From contig JAMJFZ010002504.1 of assembly GCA_026225945.1 (NCBI GenBank), positions 1-64,000 on the forward strand: a stretch of DNA of 64,000 bases, read 5' to 3'. Each line of letters starts with the position of its first letter. Position 1 is the stretch's first letter. Below, in pieces: positions 1 to 12,559 of this stretch. The DNA comes from Cricetomys ansorgei (Eukaryota > Chordata > Mammalia > Rodentia > Nesomyidae). The notes beneath the pieces were generated by a model, which saw nothing but the letters and a program-made list of their open reading frames with translations, did no database searches and was not told the DNA's origin. A program made the translations under genes and the position numbers.

Positions 1-1284
1 TAGTTGACTGAAAATAAACCTAGCAATTTTAAAATCAGATTCCTATACTCTAATTAATCCATCTTATTAAACCTTTGTCTGTGTGTTTCTGTACTCTGTC
101 TCTCTCTTCCTTTCTATACCTTAGGGTGAATTATCTGGACTCCTAGTTAATGCCAATTTTTCTGTCTACATTTTATTTTTCATTCACTATAATTTAAATC
201 AGACTTCTCAGTAATTCCCATCTCTCTAATATCCCATCAATTCTTTTCCTACAAAAACTCATAGTTGTCAATGTAAAAGCCTGGTTTTACTTTTCCATAT
301 AAGCCTACATTTAATGTATTTCCCTAAAAGATCACCCCATTTCTGTATTTTATGTTATAGCATCAATTGTCTCTTGAACTCAATCCAGACTTTACCTCCT
401 TGTGCACTAGATCGACCAGACTGTTCCTGGAAAAGAACCCAGGAAGTCGCATCTTCCCTAAACTCAATAGGGAAATCTAAATCCTCATTTGCTGAACTAT
501 TAGAGTTATTCAAGCAGTTACGACAACACTTCAGAAGTTACCCATGTGTCCTCCTCTACTCTCAGGATTTTACCTCCCTCTTCTGCCTCTGTAGCACTTT
601 CTTTCAATTAATTCTCAAAAAATATAAATAAAAGTTTCTCTGTTTTCCTCCTGGACCTCTATGATTTCAGGTGAAGGCACTCTCAATTTGCATGATTCCT
701 CTCTGAATTGGTTATATCTCTTCCTCATTGCAATATCTTCACTAGCCTCAAAAAAACTGATCCAACTGCCTATCCCTGCTAAAAGATGAACATCTGATTC
801 TGTCTCTCAATCCTCACTTGTTCTCCTTAGTCATAACTGATTGCATCATGCCTGCTTCATTTCATTATATCATCCTTACATAGAATTCATCAACAAATTA
901 TACCAGGTTTGACTTAACCTTATTTTTAATTGTTTTGTTTTGATGGTTTCTCTTTATAAAACACTCTGTTCTGAATAGGTTCCTGTTCTTTATAATTTTG
1001 TCAATATTCCTCAGAGGATTTTCATCCACAAAGCCAAAAATGATCTTTCTAGAACTTCTAGTCCTGTCCTTCCATGCAGGTGTGTGTGTGTATATGTGTG
1101 ATCAAAGTTCTTATAATTTTCTGTAAAGATACTATACTACACTTAGATATTTTCGTCCATAATCACCATATTTGCTCATTTAACTACAGTGGTTTCTTAG
1201 GCACTAACACAATCAAACAAACATAAAAAAGTAACAGAGGAAATGCTGTACATTGACTTGCTGATTTTCCGATAATCTCATTCT
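1..1284. other. AT-rich DNA with no recognised gene
   Basis: No repeat family or gene is recognised here. A 105-codon open frame at 314-631 has no family resemblance and no splice or promoter context. A short TG run lies at 1079-1100. Confidence 0.5.
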
Positions 1285-1425
1285 ACCCTCACCTGTAACT
1301 AGAATACAAGTTCCTAAAGAACAAGAGATAGTCTGTGCAGTGCTGACTGTACAAAACTCTGGAACTGGAAACATGTATGTTATACAGCAGGTGCTAAATA
1401 CTAACACAGACCCAATGAATAAAAC
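1285..1425 (+). repeat. L2-like LINE 3' end
   Basis: The order of words matches the L2 3' terminus: 'ctagaatacaagttcc' (consensus ctagaatgtaagctcc), then an 'agagatagtctgtgcagtgctg' block, 'ggtgctaaatact' (consensus ggcgctcaataaat) and a closing 'aatgaat'. It is strongly diverged, as expected for an ancient mammalian repeat. I infer the family by eye; an ancient MIR-type tail is the main alternative. Confidence 0.55.
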
Positions 1426-1860
1426 TATAATGAAACGTTAGAAACTTGTTTGTGATATTTCTGAAATCCACGTATTTATTTTTCAGTGAACACTATTACA
1501 TTTCCTTCCTAGAAAAATTAACTTGCTATCTTCTAGTATAAAAACATGTAAATTTTCCCCATCTTTGCCTGTCCCTTTGTCTTTCCACAGTCTTTCCACC
1601 TTCTTTACTGTTTTTTCTCGGTCATATTAAGATACATAATATATTTATGTTTTGTGTATAAGGTATATTTTATATATAATCTTCTATGCTAAAAACACTT
1701 TGATGGTTTTAATAATGCTTTCAACAGTTGTGAAACATTGAACAAGTATCCTTAAGTGTTTTCTTTTGAGAGTACCTATGTTGGTGGAATACATCTTAAT
1801 GTTTTGGGTGTCTGACAAGAATATTATAATGCTATTAAACTCACTGGTTATTTTCCACGT

Positions 1861-1931
1861 AAGGGCTAAAATCCAGGAATCTGTGTATGGTAGACAAGTA
1901 CTATCTTACTGAAATATATCTCCAGCCCTTT
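1861..1931 (-). repeat. SINE tRNA-like head (ID/B4 type), antisense
   Basis: Read on the minus strand it begins with the ID/B4 head ('gggctgga' then a diverged A-box region) and runs into the 'cttgtct' region. On the plus strand 'cttactgaaatatatctccagccc' corresponds to the usual 'ccactgagctacatccccagccc'. Only the head and some adjacent sequence remain, and no A-rich tail is visible. Confidence 0.6.
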
Positions 1932-3287
1932 ATCCTTCTCATTTCTTTTAAAATTTTGTTTTCCCATTTCTCAGAATATCTCACCTAAATAATAAAACTA
2001 ATCAGGACTTTCCCATATTATGTTATTATAATTTCAAAAAATGAATTATTAGCAAGTATCAAGAGGATTGTGTCTTTCATGTTATTACCCAGCACAGGAA
2101 AAATGTAGACTTAGTTCATGACATGGGAAACTGACATGGTGAATTATTTTCCTATAGGTAAGGGTAGCAATGGAAATGCCCTGAGTGTGTGACCCTGTTG
2201 AACACTGGACTGTCTGCTGTCACCTGCAGCTGTTTATTTCCTAAGCATTCTAAAATCTTATCTTACTGAATTGAGAAATGATTTTCTACCTAGATTCGTA
2301 TTGGGTCTCTATGAGAAATTCATGAAGCTTGCACTCGTCTTAAATTTCATGAGAACAAATCATTTTAAGCCAACCTTTGTAATGCTAAGAAAAGTGTCTT
2401 TGAACACAAAGTTCTCTGCCACTCTGAATTATTGCAAAAAGTGTTTTTTATTAACTGTCAATAAACGATGTTTCCTATAATTTTTTTCTCTTGAAGTTTT
2501 GAGGATAAAATACAAGTCTTCACAGATATTTTTTATATTTCCACAATATAAATATTAAGAAAAGCTTTCATTGTTCCTTTTTATTCCTATGAGTATATTC
2601 AGCAAATATTCTAGGTACATGGGAAACTCATAGTGAATAATCAAGAGAGAATGTAGATTTTGAGATTGCTGCTTGCCTAAAAACCCAAATATCCCCAATA
2701 CTTAATTTGTTTTTTATGAAATCTGACTTATATTCACTAATTCCTCAGTGCAGTTTGTAGCTAGTCAACATGGATGCATTTAGGAGTCATACTATTAAAA
2801 GAAATGCCAGAATTTCAACAGTTCTGAAATGAATGAGCCATTTTCAAAGGAAATTTTCAGCAGACAGAGTTACAAGACAAGGAACATGTTATTCAGGACT
2901 GTTAGGAAAGAGACTTAATACAACCCTGCTGAAACACATACTGGAGCATATTTAAAGACAAAGGTGATCAAATGGAAAAGTCTCTGATGATTTTATGGGT
3001 GGAAGTCATTTCTGTTGCTTAATTGGCCATTTGGGAATTTATGAGTCTATCTTGTGACAAAGACTGAGGTGAGGTTACTATCTTCCCTGTTGCCTGAATT
3101 TCAAAGAGATGAGCCTTATGTCCTTTGAGAAAACCATTTCTGGAAAAGAGGGGCATTATAATGCATAGAAGATAAAATACATTCAGTATTAACTTGGGTA
3201 CCTTTCATTAGAAACTGTACAAAAAAACCTTAAGGTAGATAAGAAGTTTGATTTCTTTACCCATCCTGTCCCAGAATATTTGGAAAA
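1932..3287. other. Unrecognised AT-rich DNA
   Basis: No repeat or gene is recognised. The 69-codon frame at 2271-2480 is short, lies in unique-looking DNA and has no supporting signal. Confidence 0.45.
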
Positions 3288-3288
3288 T

Positions 3289-3350
3289 GAAAAAAAAAAA
3301 AAAGAAAAAAGAAAAAACATAACAGGCACAAAAGTCACATAGAGTAAGCA

Positions 3351-3388
<38 letters not shown>
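3289..3388. repeat. A-rich tract followed by (CA)n microsatellite
   Basis: An A-rich run with scattered G (3289-3316) is followed after a short unique spacer by an almost pure CA array (about 3351-3388). The two overlapping minus-strand open frames here are translations of the TG repeat and are not genes. Confidence 0.95.
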
Positions 3389-3393
<5 letters not shown>

Positions 3394-3460
3394 ACCTCTA
3401 CATACACATTTTCAGCTTATTCCAGGGCTGGTTGTCAATAAAATCTCCTTTGACAGCTTT

Positions 3461-3712
3461 AGTGATGGCCATCTGTTAAGAGCACTTGTAGCTCTTACAA
3501 AGGACCAGGGATTAGTTCTCAGCAACCCCTAGAGGGCTCATCACCACCCATAACTCCAGTTGCAGAGGACCTGATGCCCTATTTTGGGGGTATGCTTTTC
3601 TTTGGCCAATTTTCTGGTGTCTGCATACACCAGGTATTCATGTGGTTGCACACACATCAATGTAGGCAAAACACTCATATACATAAAAATAAATAAATCT
3701 AAAGAAAAAGAG
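3461..3712 (+). repeat. B2/B3-family SINE
   Basis: The head reads 'ctgttaagagcacttg', then 'ttacaaaggaccaggg' and 'ttctcagcaacccc', which parallel the B2/B3 body (ggttaagagcact, ccagaggaccaggg, ttcccagcacccac). The body continues through 'taactccagttgcagagga', and the element ends in 'catacataaaaataaata' and an A-rich tail. B2 SINEs derive from tRNA and carry an internal Pol III promoter; this copy is too diverged to assume activity. Confidence 0.85.
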
Positions 3713-6700
3713 AAAAGAAAGTCACCTTTGAGGAAAAAGAGTTGCACGGGTTTAAACATATTTACAAAGCCTCTGTTTGGTTGTGAACTTAGTGCCTGAG
3801 TTCTGTAAAAGGAATACTGAGTCCTTTGGGTGGATCTCTCCTTATTTGAACATATCAAGCATTTAGTGGGTTCTTAAGTGAGACTTTGCATCCTATGAAA
3901 ATTTTTGTATACTGGAAACAGGAATTGCTATAATAAATTCCCATATTCCTATATGAGCAGTACAAGGACCAACTCAGTTCATTACTACCCTTGTTATGAT
4001 AAACATGGTTATTTGCTGGTTCAAATGTTAGGTTAAATACATTGATGAAAATATTGTTTTTTATACTGGAGGTTGTTATGTCAGAAGTCAGTCAGTCTGT
4101 GGTCAATTTGTTTGCATTACATGTGAATCCACATGATTTAGCTCTAAGCCTTGTATTTACTTCTCAAGAGGAAACATTTGAACCTGGATATTCTATACAG
4201 ATGTGAATGCACATTATTGTATAAACTGGGTTACCATGAGATATATAACAGAGCAATTTCTTCAACAAATATTTATCAGGTGCTCATTTATATTTACACT
4301 ATCAAATCTATCTTCCACATTCTCAACCAAAGCGAACTTCTAAAATAACAAATCATACCATGTCACCATGCATTTAGAAGCCCCTAGTAGCTGGCTCTCC
4401 TAGAATTGTTTCTTTCTGAGGATGACACAATCACTAGATCACAAAGTGTTCTTCCAGGAACTGCAGTATTGTGGGAAAACATGGGATTGATTTTCTAAAT
4501 ATTTGGAAACTGTGCTTTTCACACTGTTTCCAAGTGCTGTATCTACACAGCTCATCTTGCTTCATGGTCTACCTCGTGTTTGCATTTGAGAACAGACACC
4601 TGGACCTTATAAGTTTCTCATCATGAACACTGAATGAGACAAAAAAGATCCTGGGGGAGAGTGGAGGACCATCTCTCCATACAGGTAACATTCAGAAGGA
4701 TAACTTTACCAAAGCTTAGTCATTCCAGGTTTCAGTAAAGGGGATTTCAGCACAGGGAAGATCTATAACAAGTATAATAGATAAGTTCGGCTTGCAGCAG
4801 GAAGATAGGAAAGTGAATATTGTTTAAGAATAGTTGCAAATATTAGGGGGAAGATAAACAGCAGTCAAACCCACAAAACAGAATATTAATTTTATTCAAT
4901 TCTATTTTGCCATAGGAAAGTAATGATTCATTTAAAACAAAGCTTACTTTGATGCACGTAAACAGCAGTTTACTACTGATAAAAGCAAAAGCAAGAGATA
5001 TCATAGGAGTTTCTCATGGTCCTAATGCAGGTGTTTAGCATTGCTAGACGAGAGCGTAGAAATGGAGGGAGAACAGGACTGGATATGAAGTATGAATGGA
5101 AAAAAAAAAACCTTCAAAGAAATTATATTGACAGTCAATCCAGCAACTGGTTTCTTTCCTGTTACGAGAGGACAGGGAAGAAATAGATTCAAAGTAAGGT
5201 AAGATGGTCTGAGTCATGAATGTTGTATTTCTATACGACATATTATTTTCTTTTCAAGTAAGACTTCAGCTTGACTAATTTTCTTTCAAAGTTTACTTTG
5301 AGAACAAAACATTAAGAAAATATGTCATTTTACTTTAAGTAAGTGATTCATACAAAGTTTGGCATAAAACTGAATAGAGAATATGATGGCAAAAATCAGT
5401 GCGCAGGAATTGAATTATACAAATGCTACAGATATAAGGTGCCCCTCCATTTCAGACATTAAATGACTCTTCCTGTGACTATCAATTGTAATTTATAATC
5501 GAGTTGCAGTAGTCTTTCTCATAGATCTTTCTTCTCAGTTTCTATTTAGATTACTTTCAGGTTAGTATCAAAAAGGTGTCATTATTTTTTAAATACATAA
5601 AGACCCCACCCTGACACAGGCTCCTAGGCACTACAGTGGTATCTGAAATGAGCTCCATGGCTGCTGTCCAAGCTGGTGGTGGGCTCGTGTGTGTGCTGAT
5701 GTGTGCACAGTCAGTTTTGAAGCAGAAGACCTCCCAATATAGGCGTGTCCCTGGAATCTGGCATCACTGTGACTGCTAATGTGCAGCATGAGCCCTCAGT
5801 GGTGAGCTTGTCAAGATTACACAGAACCTAGATACCAACTGGCTTCCAGATCATCTGCAAATTTAACTGTGCCCTAAATACAAGGACTATTATGCAATAT
5901 CCTTGTGATAACCAAACGTTCTTCAAGATAAGATAAAGCATAAAGCAGTCCAAGAAATGAACTCATGGAATGCTCAGCAAAAATGTGGGTGAACCATAAA
6001 ACAGAAAGATCTGGCAGGGAGAACAAGATGACTTCTTGTCCTATCTCCTCAAATGATCAATAGAGACCTTAAAAGCAAATGTTCCACTATCAGTGGCCCA
6101 CATCACTGGTTGGAAAAACTGTTACTTTCTGACTATGACTTAGAGATTCTTTATGTTTCTTAAACTTTTATTCTGAAATCCATGTGCTACATTCACTTCT
6201 TCCCTTATATACTTCATCATAATCATTAATCTACATTGACCTTTAGTAGAATCATGTCGTCCACATTTGAGTTCAACAGTATTGCCAATATAACCATATT
6301 TTCAATACCCTGTGTTGCCATGTGAGTATTTACAAGTTAATAATACACAAACACAAATAGAGGAAATATAAATGTGAGGATATAATTATGTCCCTTTACT
6401 CATTAGCGTTTTGCATATACCTAGGGCACATATCTATCTACTGCTTGCCTGTTAACCTTAAGTATTCCATTAAATCTCGTACAATGTCTCTCATTCAGTC
6501 GAACAATAAATATTTTTTAAAAAACACTTTGAAACAACACCAACAACAGAACATATAATTTAATTCTGTAAATGGAATCAGAAGATGTTACAGACTTTTG
6601 TCATTTTGTACAAACTTTAGTCCAAATGTGTATGTAGACATAAAAGCCCAGATTAGTTCCCAGCGTCAGCATCACGGTATGTTTGATTGCCAAAACAATC

Positions 6701-8034
6701 TTGAATGGAAAACTAAATAATCTGTACATCCTGATTTTATAAGTCACCACAGAGCTTTATGGTGGGCAAAATGTATAGCAGAAACAAAATGACGGCCATA
6801 CATAAACCAACAAGACAGACGACTCCAAAGTGAACCTTTGATGGTTGATCAAGTTGTTTTTAACAAGGAAACCAATATCATCTACAGAAGAAGGAGAGCG
6901 TTTCCGAGGGGAAACGAAGGGAAGTTTAGTACACACAGGAAACAATTAAGTTAGACTCTTATCTCATACTATGCATTCATGGTGACTCAAAATGTATCAT
7001 GGATCTGATATAAAATGGAGAATTGTAGTAGCAGGGACAGGCAGTGCAAAAGTTTTTTAGCTTTGAATTTTAGAGTGATTACTCAAATGTTATATCAATG
7101 ACAGAGGCCATAAAAGATTCTCAAAGAAAACTTCATGGAATATCTTAAGACGGTTCATTAAAAGTAATAATAATATAAGTGCATCTTATTCAAAAACAAT
7201 AAATAAAAGTAAAATAAAAGTAAATCTACAGAATGTGATGAAATGTTTATGTGATAATTATCTAGAAGAATAAGAGAAACCCCCAAACCAAATACGAAGA
7301 CAGTCTGAACCTCAAATGTACAGTAGATTTTAATGAATGTTTCTTCGATGAAGATGTACCAATGGCTAATAAGAACATGGAGGAAATTCTCAAAAATATT
7401 AAGTAAGGAAATGCAAAACAAAACTATAGAAAGTTGACGTGTCATGCACAGTAAGAAGCCTGCTTCATATTTCAAACAATTTACTTAGGATGTGAAGAAA
7501 TTGGTACCTTCATATTCTATTTGAAAGAATATAAAATAAGTATGGCACTTGTTAAAATTAATAAAAATACAATTACCATATGATATATTTGAATCTGTAC
7601 TCTTCCTCATAGGCTCATATTTTGAACATCTATTTCAAGATTGTGCTGTTATTTTGAAACCCAGGCTCCGTCAGATGGTGGGGCTTGGCAGATGGGTTGC
7701 TGAATACAGCAATCCTGGTTAGGTTACAGACCAACTCTCTCTGCTTCCTGCCTGCTGCCATGAGAAGAGCCATTGCTTCAATCTACTACTGACAAAGATA
7801 GCACTGCTCCTGTTGCCAATATTTCCTCACTATGACAAATTGAAATCCTGAATCTTCACACATCAAGAACATGTAGTAGGACACGCTTAGAATTCTAGAA
7901 CTTGGACTATAAATGTCAGAGGAAAACAAGTTCATTATCATCAATGTTACATAATCAGTAAGGCCAGCGTGGGTTCCTGTGTCAAAACAAATAAAATGAA
8001 ACCTATGACTCCATAGATACCTACCATTAAGTTG
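3713..8034. other. Mostly unrecognised DNA, several unassigned blocks
   Basis: No gene is recognised. A less AT-rich block at about 5600-6070 is unassigned (see findings). The stretch at about 7665-7880 ('gggcttggcagatgggttgc', 'ctctctctgcttcctgcctg') resembles rodent medium-reiteration repeats, but I cannot name the family. Open frames at 4151, 5044, 6757 and 7158 are short and unsupported. Confidence 0.4.
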
Positions 8035-8470
8035 TTCCTGTCAGATATCTGTCAAAATGGTGAGGGAAGGAACTAACACTCATACAATTCAGAAACTTTG
8101 TTCATGGCTATTTTTCCAAGAAAATATGTCCTTGAATGGGTACTTATAAGAAGCAATCATCATAACTAAAACATACAAAGAACACATGTGCCCTTTGATA
8201 GATGAGTAAGTGAATTGTGTCATATATATCTAATGGGATATCATTTCACCTTAACAAGAACATCAGTGAACATATGCTACAAAATATATTAACTATGAGT
8301 ACACGATGCTAAGTCAAGTTAAGTACTTACAAAAAGGAAAACTTTGTATGATAAAACTTGTAGGCATTTGTAGTTGGAAACATAAAGGAAACATAAAGTA
8401 AAAGCAATGATGGTTACCAAGGCAGGAGAGGATAATGGATCCTTATTGTTCAATAAAAATAAACTTCCCA
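8035..8470 (+). mobile_element. Old L1 (L1M-type) 3' end
   Basis: The order of diagnostic words matches the 3' end of mammalian L1: 'gtgccctttgatagatgag' (consensus tgtccatcaacagatgaa), 'gggatatcatttcaccttaa' (consensus gaatattattcagccataaa), 'catatgctacaa', 'gatgctaagtcaagtt', 'tgtatgataaaac' and 'gatggttaccaaggcagg'. A short A-rich stretch follows at 8453-8463. Divergence is high, consistent with an L1M-age insertion that predates the rodent-specific repeats nearby. Confidence 0.75.
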
Positions 8471-10589
8471 TTTTACAGGATTAAAGAAAGGAATTTCAAA
8501 GCTGATCGTTTTTCAGTAGTTTCAAAGTATCGATGTAAAAACTAAACATATCACATGATGTGAAAGATAAGTTGTATGTTTTCTGCAGTTTACCACAAAG
8601 CAAAATAATCGATAAATTCCTTGAGTGACTAAGCATGGTGGATTTTGGCAAAAAGGTGCTAGAAGGTATGAGAACCTTTAATTGGTCAAATAAATCTTCT
8701 GAACTGGGATCATGAATACAAAAGTCCACATGAACTGTAATTGTCAGGTTCAACCAGCCCCAAAGACATCCTGACTTAGTGATGAGAATCCTTTCCTTTT
8801 ACTACAGCACAAAGGAACACCTTCTTAGACCAACCAAAACACATGCCGACCCATACCTCATAACCTCACATGTGGATCCAGCTGTAAATATCATTATCGG
8901 TACATCAAATGGGAAACACAAAACTTCCACAGCAATATGGCATTTGGGCATTTCAGTTCATATAACTGTCCTCTTATTTCCATTCTCTCCCTTATTTTTC
9001 TTAAGATATGCAAGGCATTGATGTGGAATTTCTATAATATTAAAACACAACTGTGAAATTTGTGAGCTTTTTAACAATTACGTCCCCCTCCCTTGTCTCT
9101 GACAGAATATTTTGCTATTTGATAGCCTCCAATTCTTTGAATCTGCATTTCAATCAACAGCTCAGTTAATTCTGACACTGGAAGAAAGCCAAGTACTCTT
9201 TGAGGGAAGAAAATAAAAGCCTATTTGCTAGACAAATAGCTAATTCTCAAGTTGCAAAATGAAGTATCCAAGCATTTTGAAAATGTTCTTACCTGCGCTT
9301 ACCTGCTGCTTGCCTTAAGATCTTGTCTGGTGTTACTTTAATCCATTGAGTATACAGAGATCTACTGGGAAATGAGATCCATGCTTGGAGGGCTTCCTGG
9401 AGCTACTGCTTCAAACAAAATGAGATCCTGCCCCATTCTCCACTATTCTAACACACCTAAAAAGCTGTTGACAAATTGAGAACTCCATGCAGAAAATTAG
9501 CATGTTAACCCCAATATAACATTAACTTATAAAGTATTTCTACAGAATATGGAAAAGGTACAGAGTCATGTTCCATGCTTTTCACACAGAGAGAAAAATC
9601 CAGAATGACTGCCCTCAAGAGAATGAAAGTGACATGTTGAATAATTATTAAGGGCTAAAAGAACTAACTTCCCAGTGGACAGAGAGGACAAAGCGAAAAG
9701 CTATTTCAGTTTGTAATGTAACATGTTCACTTAGTCTACTAAATTTATTTTTGCTCTTACTCTCAAATGACTTTGAATTTATTACATGGTCTACATTTTA
9801 TTTTTTTTTCTGGTAAAACAGGCATATGTATATAATTTTTTAAATTTTGTTATTACATATATTTGTATAGCAAGCAAAGGCTTCTATTATTCACAATAAT
9901 ATTTCTACATTTCTCTGAATTTAGTGCCTTTGGAGGTCACGAACATTTTATTATTTAACTTTCTATTCTTTACACCTAATACAGTCTCAGCTGACCTTTA
10001 GAATCTTAATCAATGTGCCTGATACATGATACTTATGGTAACTGGAGGCTGACTTTTCAGATACCTTTCTAAAAAATATGATTTTTAAAATATGATAATG
10101 TTATTTTAAAAGGTATAAGTATGTGGAAAATAATAATTTTCTATAATGTGTTTTTTTTAATCCCTTCTCTATAGCATGCCAATTTTCTTGAGTCATTAAA
10201 ATGATATATAGGTAGTGGGTAGTGATTTGCTTGTACATTCTGAACACAAATAGGAACAGAGGGATGAATTCTAGTTTGAATGAGGAAAATGTTTCACAAA
10301 TGCTGTCATGGCCTGAAGATACCATGAAGAACATTGTCTTGAAAACACTCAGGTGACGAGTAATAACTAGCTAAGAGCCTATATGCATTTGAAATGCAGT
10401 CATCCCAATTTTGAAATTTATCTGGATAACATGGAACTAATGATGAAATGAGCATGTGCAAACCTTTCCTTCCTCTTCATCTCCTGCAACATCCTGAATT
10501 TCTTCTCACTTTTTGGCAGCATTGTCTCAGATGAAGTCCTGGAGGGATCCAGTATGGAGGGAAATCACATTTTAATAACATCTTTTCTG
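8471..10589. other. Unrecognised DNA
   Basis: No gene or repeat family is recognised. Open frames at 8496, 8779 and 10101 (77-85 codons) have no recognisable motif or context. Confidence 0.4.
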
Positions 10590-10780
10590 TGTGTAGAGGA
10601 CATTACATTCATTATCTCAGCTAAATGTCAACCTACCTGATGCATTATTTGCTTTATGACTACATTTACTACTTGAGAAGCCAAGGTTAAAAGAACATAG
10701 TTCATTGGCCAGGAGCTAAAGAGGCTAGATTGGAATCTAGCCTAGGATGTCCCTAATGTTGAAGCCTTTGCAGATAAAAA
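10590..10780 (-). repeat. MIR-like SINE, antisense
   Basis: Plus-strand words follow the reverse complement of MIR: a 'cattatctcagctaaatgtc' edge, then 'actacttgagaagccaaggt' (gatgaggaaactgaggc), 'aagaacatagttcattggcc' (aagtaacttgcccaagg), then 'ggagctaaagaggctagat' and 'tggaatctag'. The match is weak but collinear. MIRs are ancient tRNA-derived SINEs, and some copies are retained as regulatory DNA. Confidence 0.5.
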
Positions 10781-12055
10781 CTGTTCATCTTATTTCCCCT
10801 GAGTTTTTTATCTGTCCCCCTAGACATTCTGGTCATCCTTATATGGCAAGAGCCCACATGGTGTGAATAATAAGAGGACTAAAAATTGAATTGCAGAAAC
10901 AGGAGCCACCCATGCACAGGAATTGATGCAAATGCCCCTCCTTGAGGTCTAGCTTTCACGGTAACACAAGACATCACGAAACCTTCAAAATAAGAGAAGC
11001 AAACAATATTCTTTCCAAGCTACAATGCCTTGGAACCACATCAACTACTAGCATGACAAAATTAATCTAAGTGTATGGTAGTGGCCTGCATACCTTGGTG
11101 GTAGCCAAGAGCTCTCTAATTTTATTTAAGACCCACTCAACAGGAGGCAAACCGTGCCTGGTGCTGGAAGCCAGTGCTACTGAAGTAATGGTTTTTGGAG
11201 AAGTATTTATAACCAGTAATTTATTAAATCAGCATAATAATGAACAACAACCTATAAAAAAATTTCCTTTTACCTACACATAAGTGTGGCAGAAATCTTA
11301 TCAAGAAAAGTTCTCTTTGCAATGGACAGAAACTACTATAGAAAATCACAACCAATCAAATGTAAGAATCGTGGGGGCCAGTCCCAGTGGATATATTTAT
11401 AAAATTCTTCTGCACATAAGGCTCAGGGTACATTGTGGAAGAGGGTGAAGAAAGATTGGTTGAATGTAGAGAAATATTTGGAAGAAGTTTTTTGTTTGTT
11501 TGTTTCTTTGTTTTATTTCAGTTTCTGTAAAAACGCAAAGGGGCATTTGGATTAACTTTGTATTCCCACTCCAACTGTGGTATAATTGTTTACGGGTTGG
11601 GTTGGGAATGCTTGATGCAGGTGACTGTAATTTGATTAGCTGCAATAGTTGTGGCACCTGTAGCTTGTTTGGGGGATTGTGCACAGCAGGAGTTTATGGG
11701 AACTTTTGGTTTAGGGTATAAAACGACTGAAGCCAGTTGTTCAGGTGGATGTTGGTTGATGATTCCTTGGTTGGGTTGCTGTTTTTAGTGAGATAATTCC
11801 TAAAAGAAGAAAGTTTGAAGAGATTGAGTTTATAGACCGTGAGCTAAGACTTAGTCTGACTCACTGTCAGCTAGTCCTCTTGAAGCTTAGGACAGCCTAA
11901 AAGAGGCTGTGAAGATTTGCACCTTTCTCTCATTCTATATCAAGCCTGCTTGCAGAAGCAGTGAAAATTCCTTTCTATCTTTCTTTTCTCTTTTCCTAAA
12001 TAGAGGGTAGAAGAATGTAGTGTACTGCTACAGATGAGCCAGACAATGATAGAAT
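10781..12055. other. Unassigned stretch with a possible LTR-like segment
   Basis: The segment at about 11440-11810 has a TATA-like 'gggtataaaacg' (11715-11726) downstream of a less AT-rich block, which is the layout of an LTR U3/R region. I cannot identify terminal TG...CA ends or a partner LTR. The overlapping open frames at 11397-11721 on both strands are unsupported. Confidence 0.3.
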
Positions 12056-12530
12056 TTTCTGTGAGGCTGTGTCTCCTAGGAATATCAGAAGCTACACCCA
12101 TAAAGCCTCACAAACCTACCTGCCCAAACGTGAGCTTAACAAAGCCAGTAACATTAGACATGCCAAAGCAGACAAGGAAAAATTGGTGAGGTCTCAATCC
12201 TACACAAAGAAGGATAGGCCAATGAGTAAATCTGGGAGTGGAAAATAGAAGGAGTCACCTTCCCTAGACAGAAAACGTTAATTGGTTATCTTACGCCAAA
12301 TGGTCAGTTTGAAAAAAAAATGTATATTTGTAACATCATATGGACCAAGAAGGTTATATTTGAGAATATATATGCATAGATACATATATACATGGGATAG
12401 CAATTAATAAAAAGAGAGGTCATGAATTTGAAGGAGAGTACGGGGAGAAAAGGGGAGGTTTGACGGAAGGAAATAGAAAGGAGAACTTTCGTAATTATAT
12501 TATGATCTCAGAAATAAAAATATATCATTA
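12056..12530 (+). mobile_element. Rodent L1 (Lx-type) 3' UTR end
   Basis: The sequence follows the rodent L1 3' UTR in order: 'aacattagacatgccaaag', 'ctacacaaagaaggat', 'caccttccctagacag', 'ccaaatggtcagttt', an AT/TA-rich variable stretch (12352-12394), 'agcaattaataaaaagagag', 'catgaatttgaaggagag', a purine tract (12440-12484) and a terminal 'atctcagaaataaaa'. It is a 5'-truncated insertion with no coding sequence. Confidence 0.85.
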
Positions 12531-12559
12531 AGGACGCAATGTGGCACTTAAAACTTAGA

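Noticed and set aside
314..631. 105-codon frame near the start
   Set aside because: No family motif, no conserved start context and no splice partner; a frame of this length is expected by chance in 64 kb.
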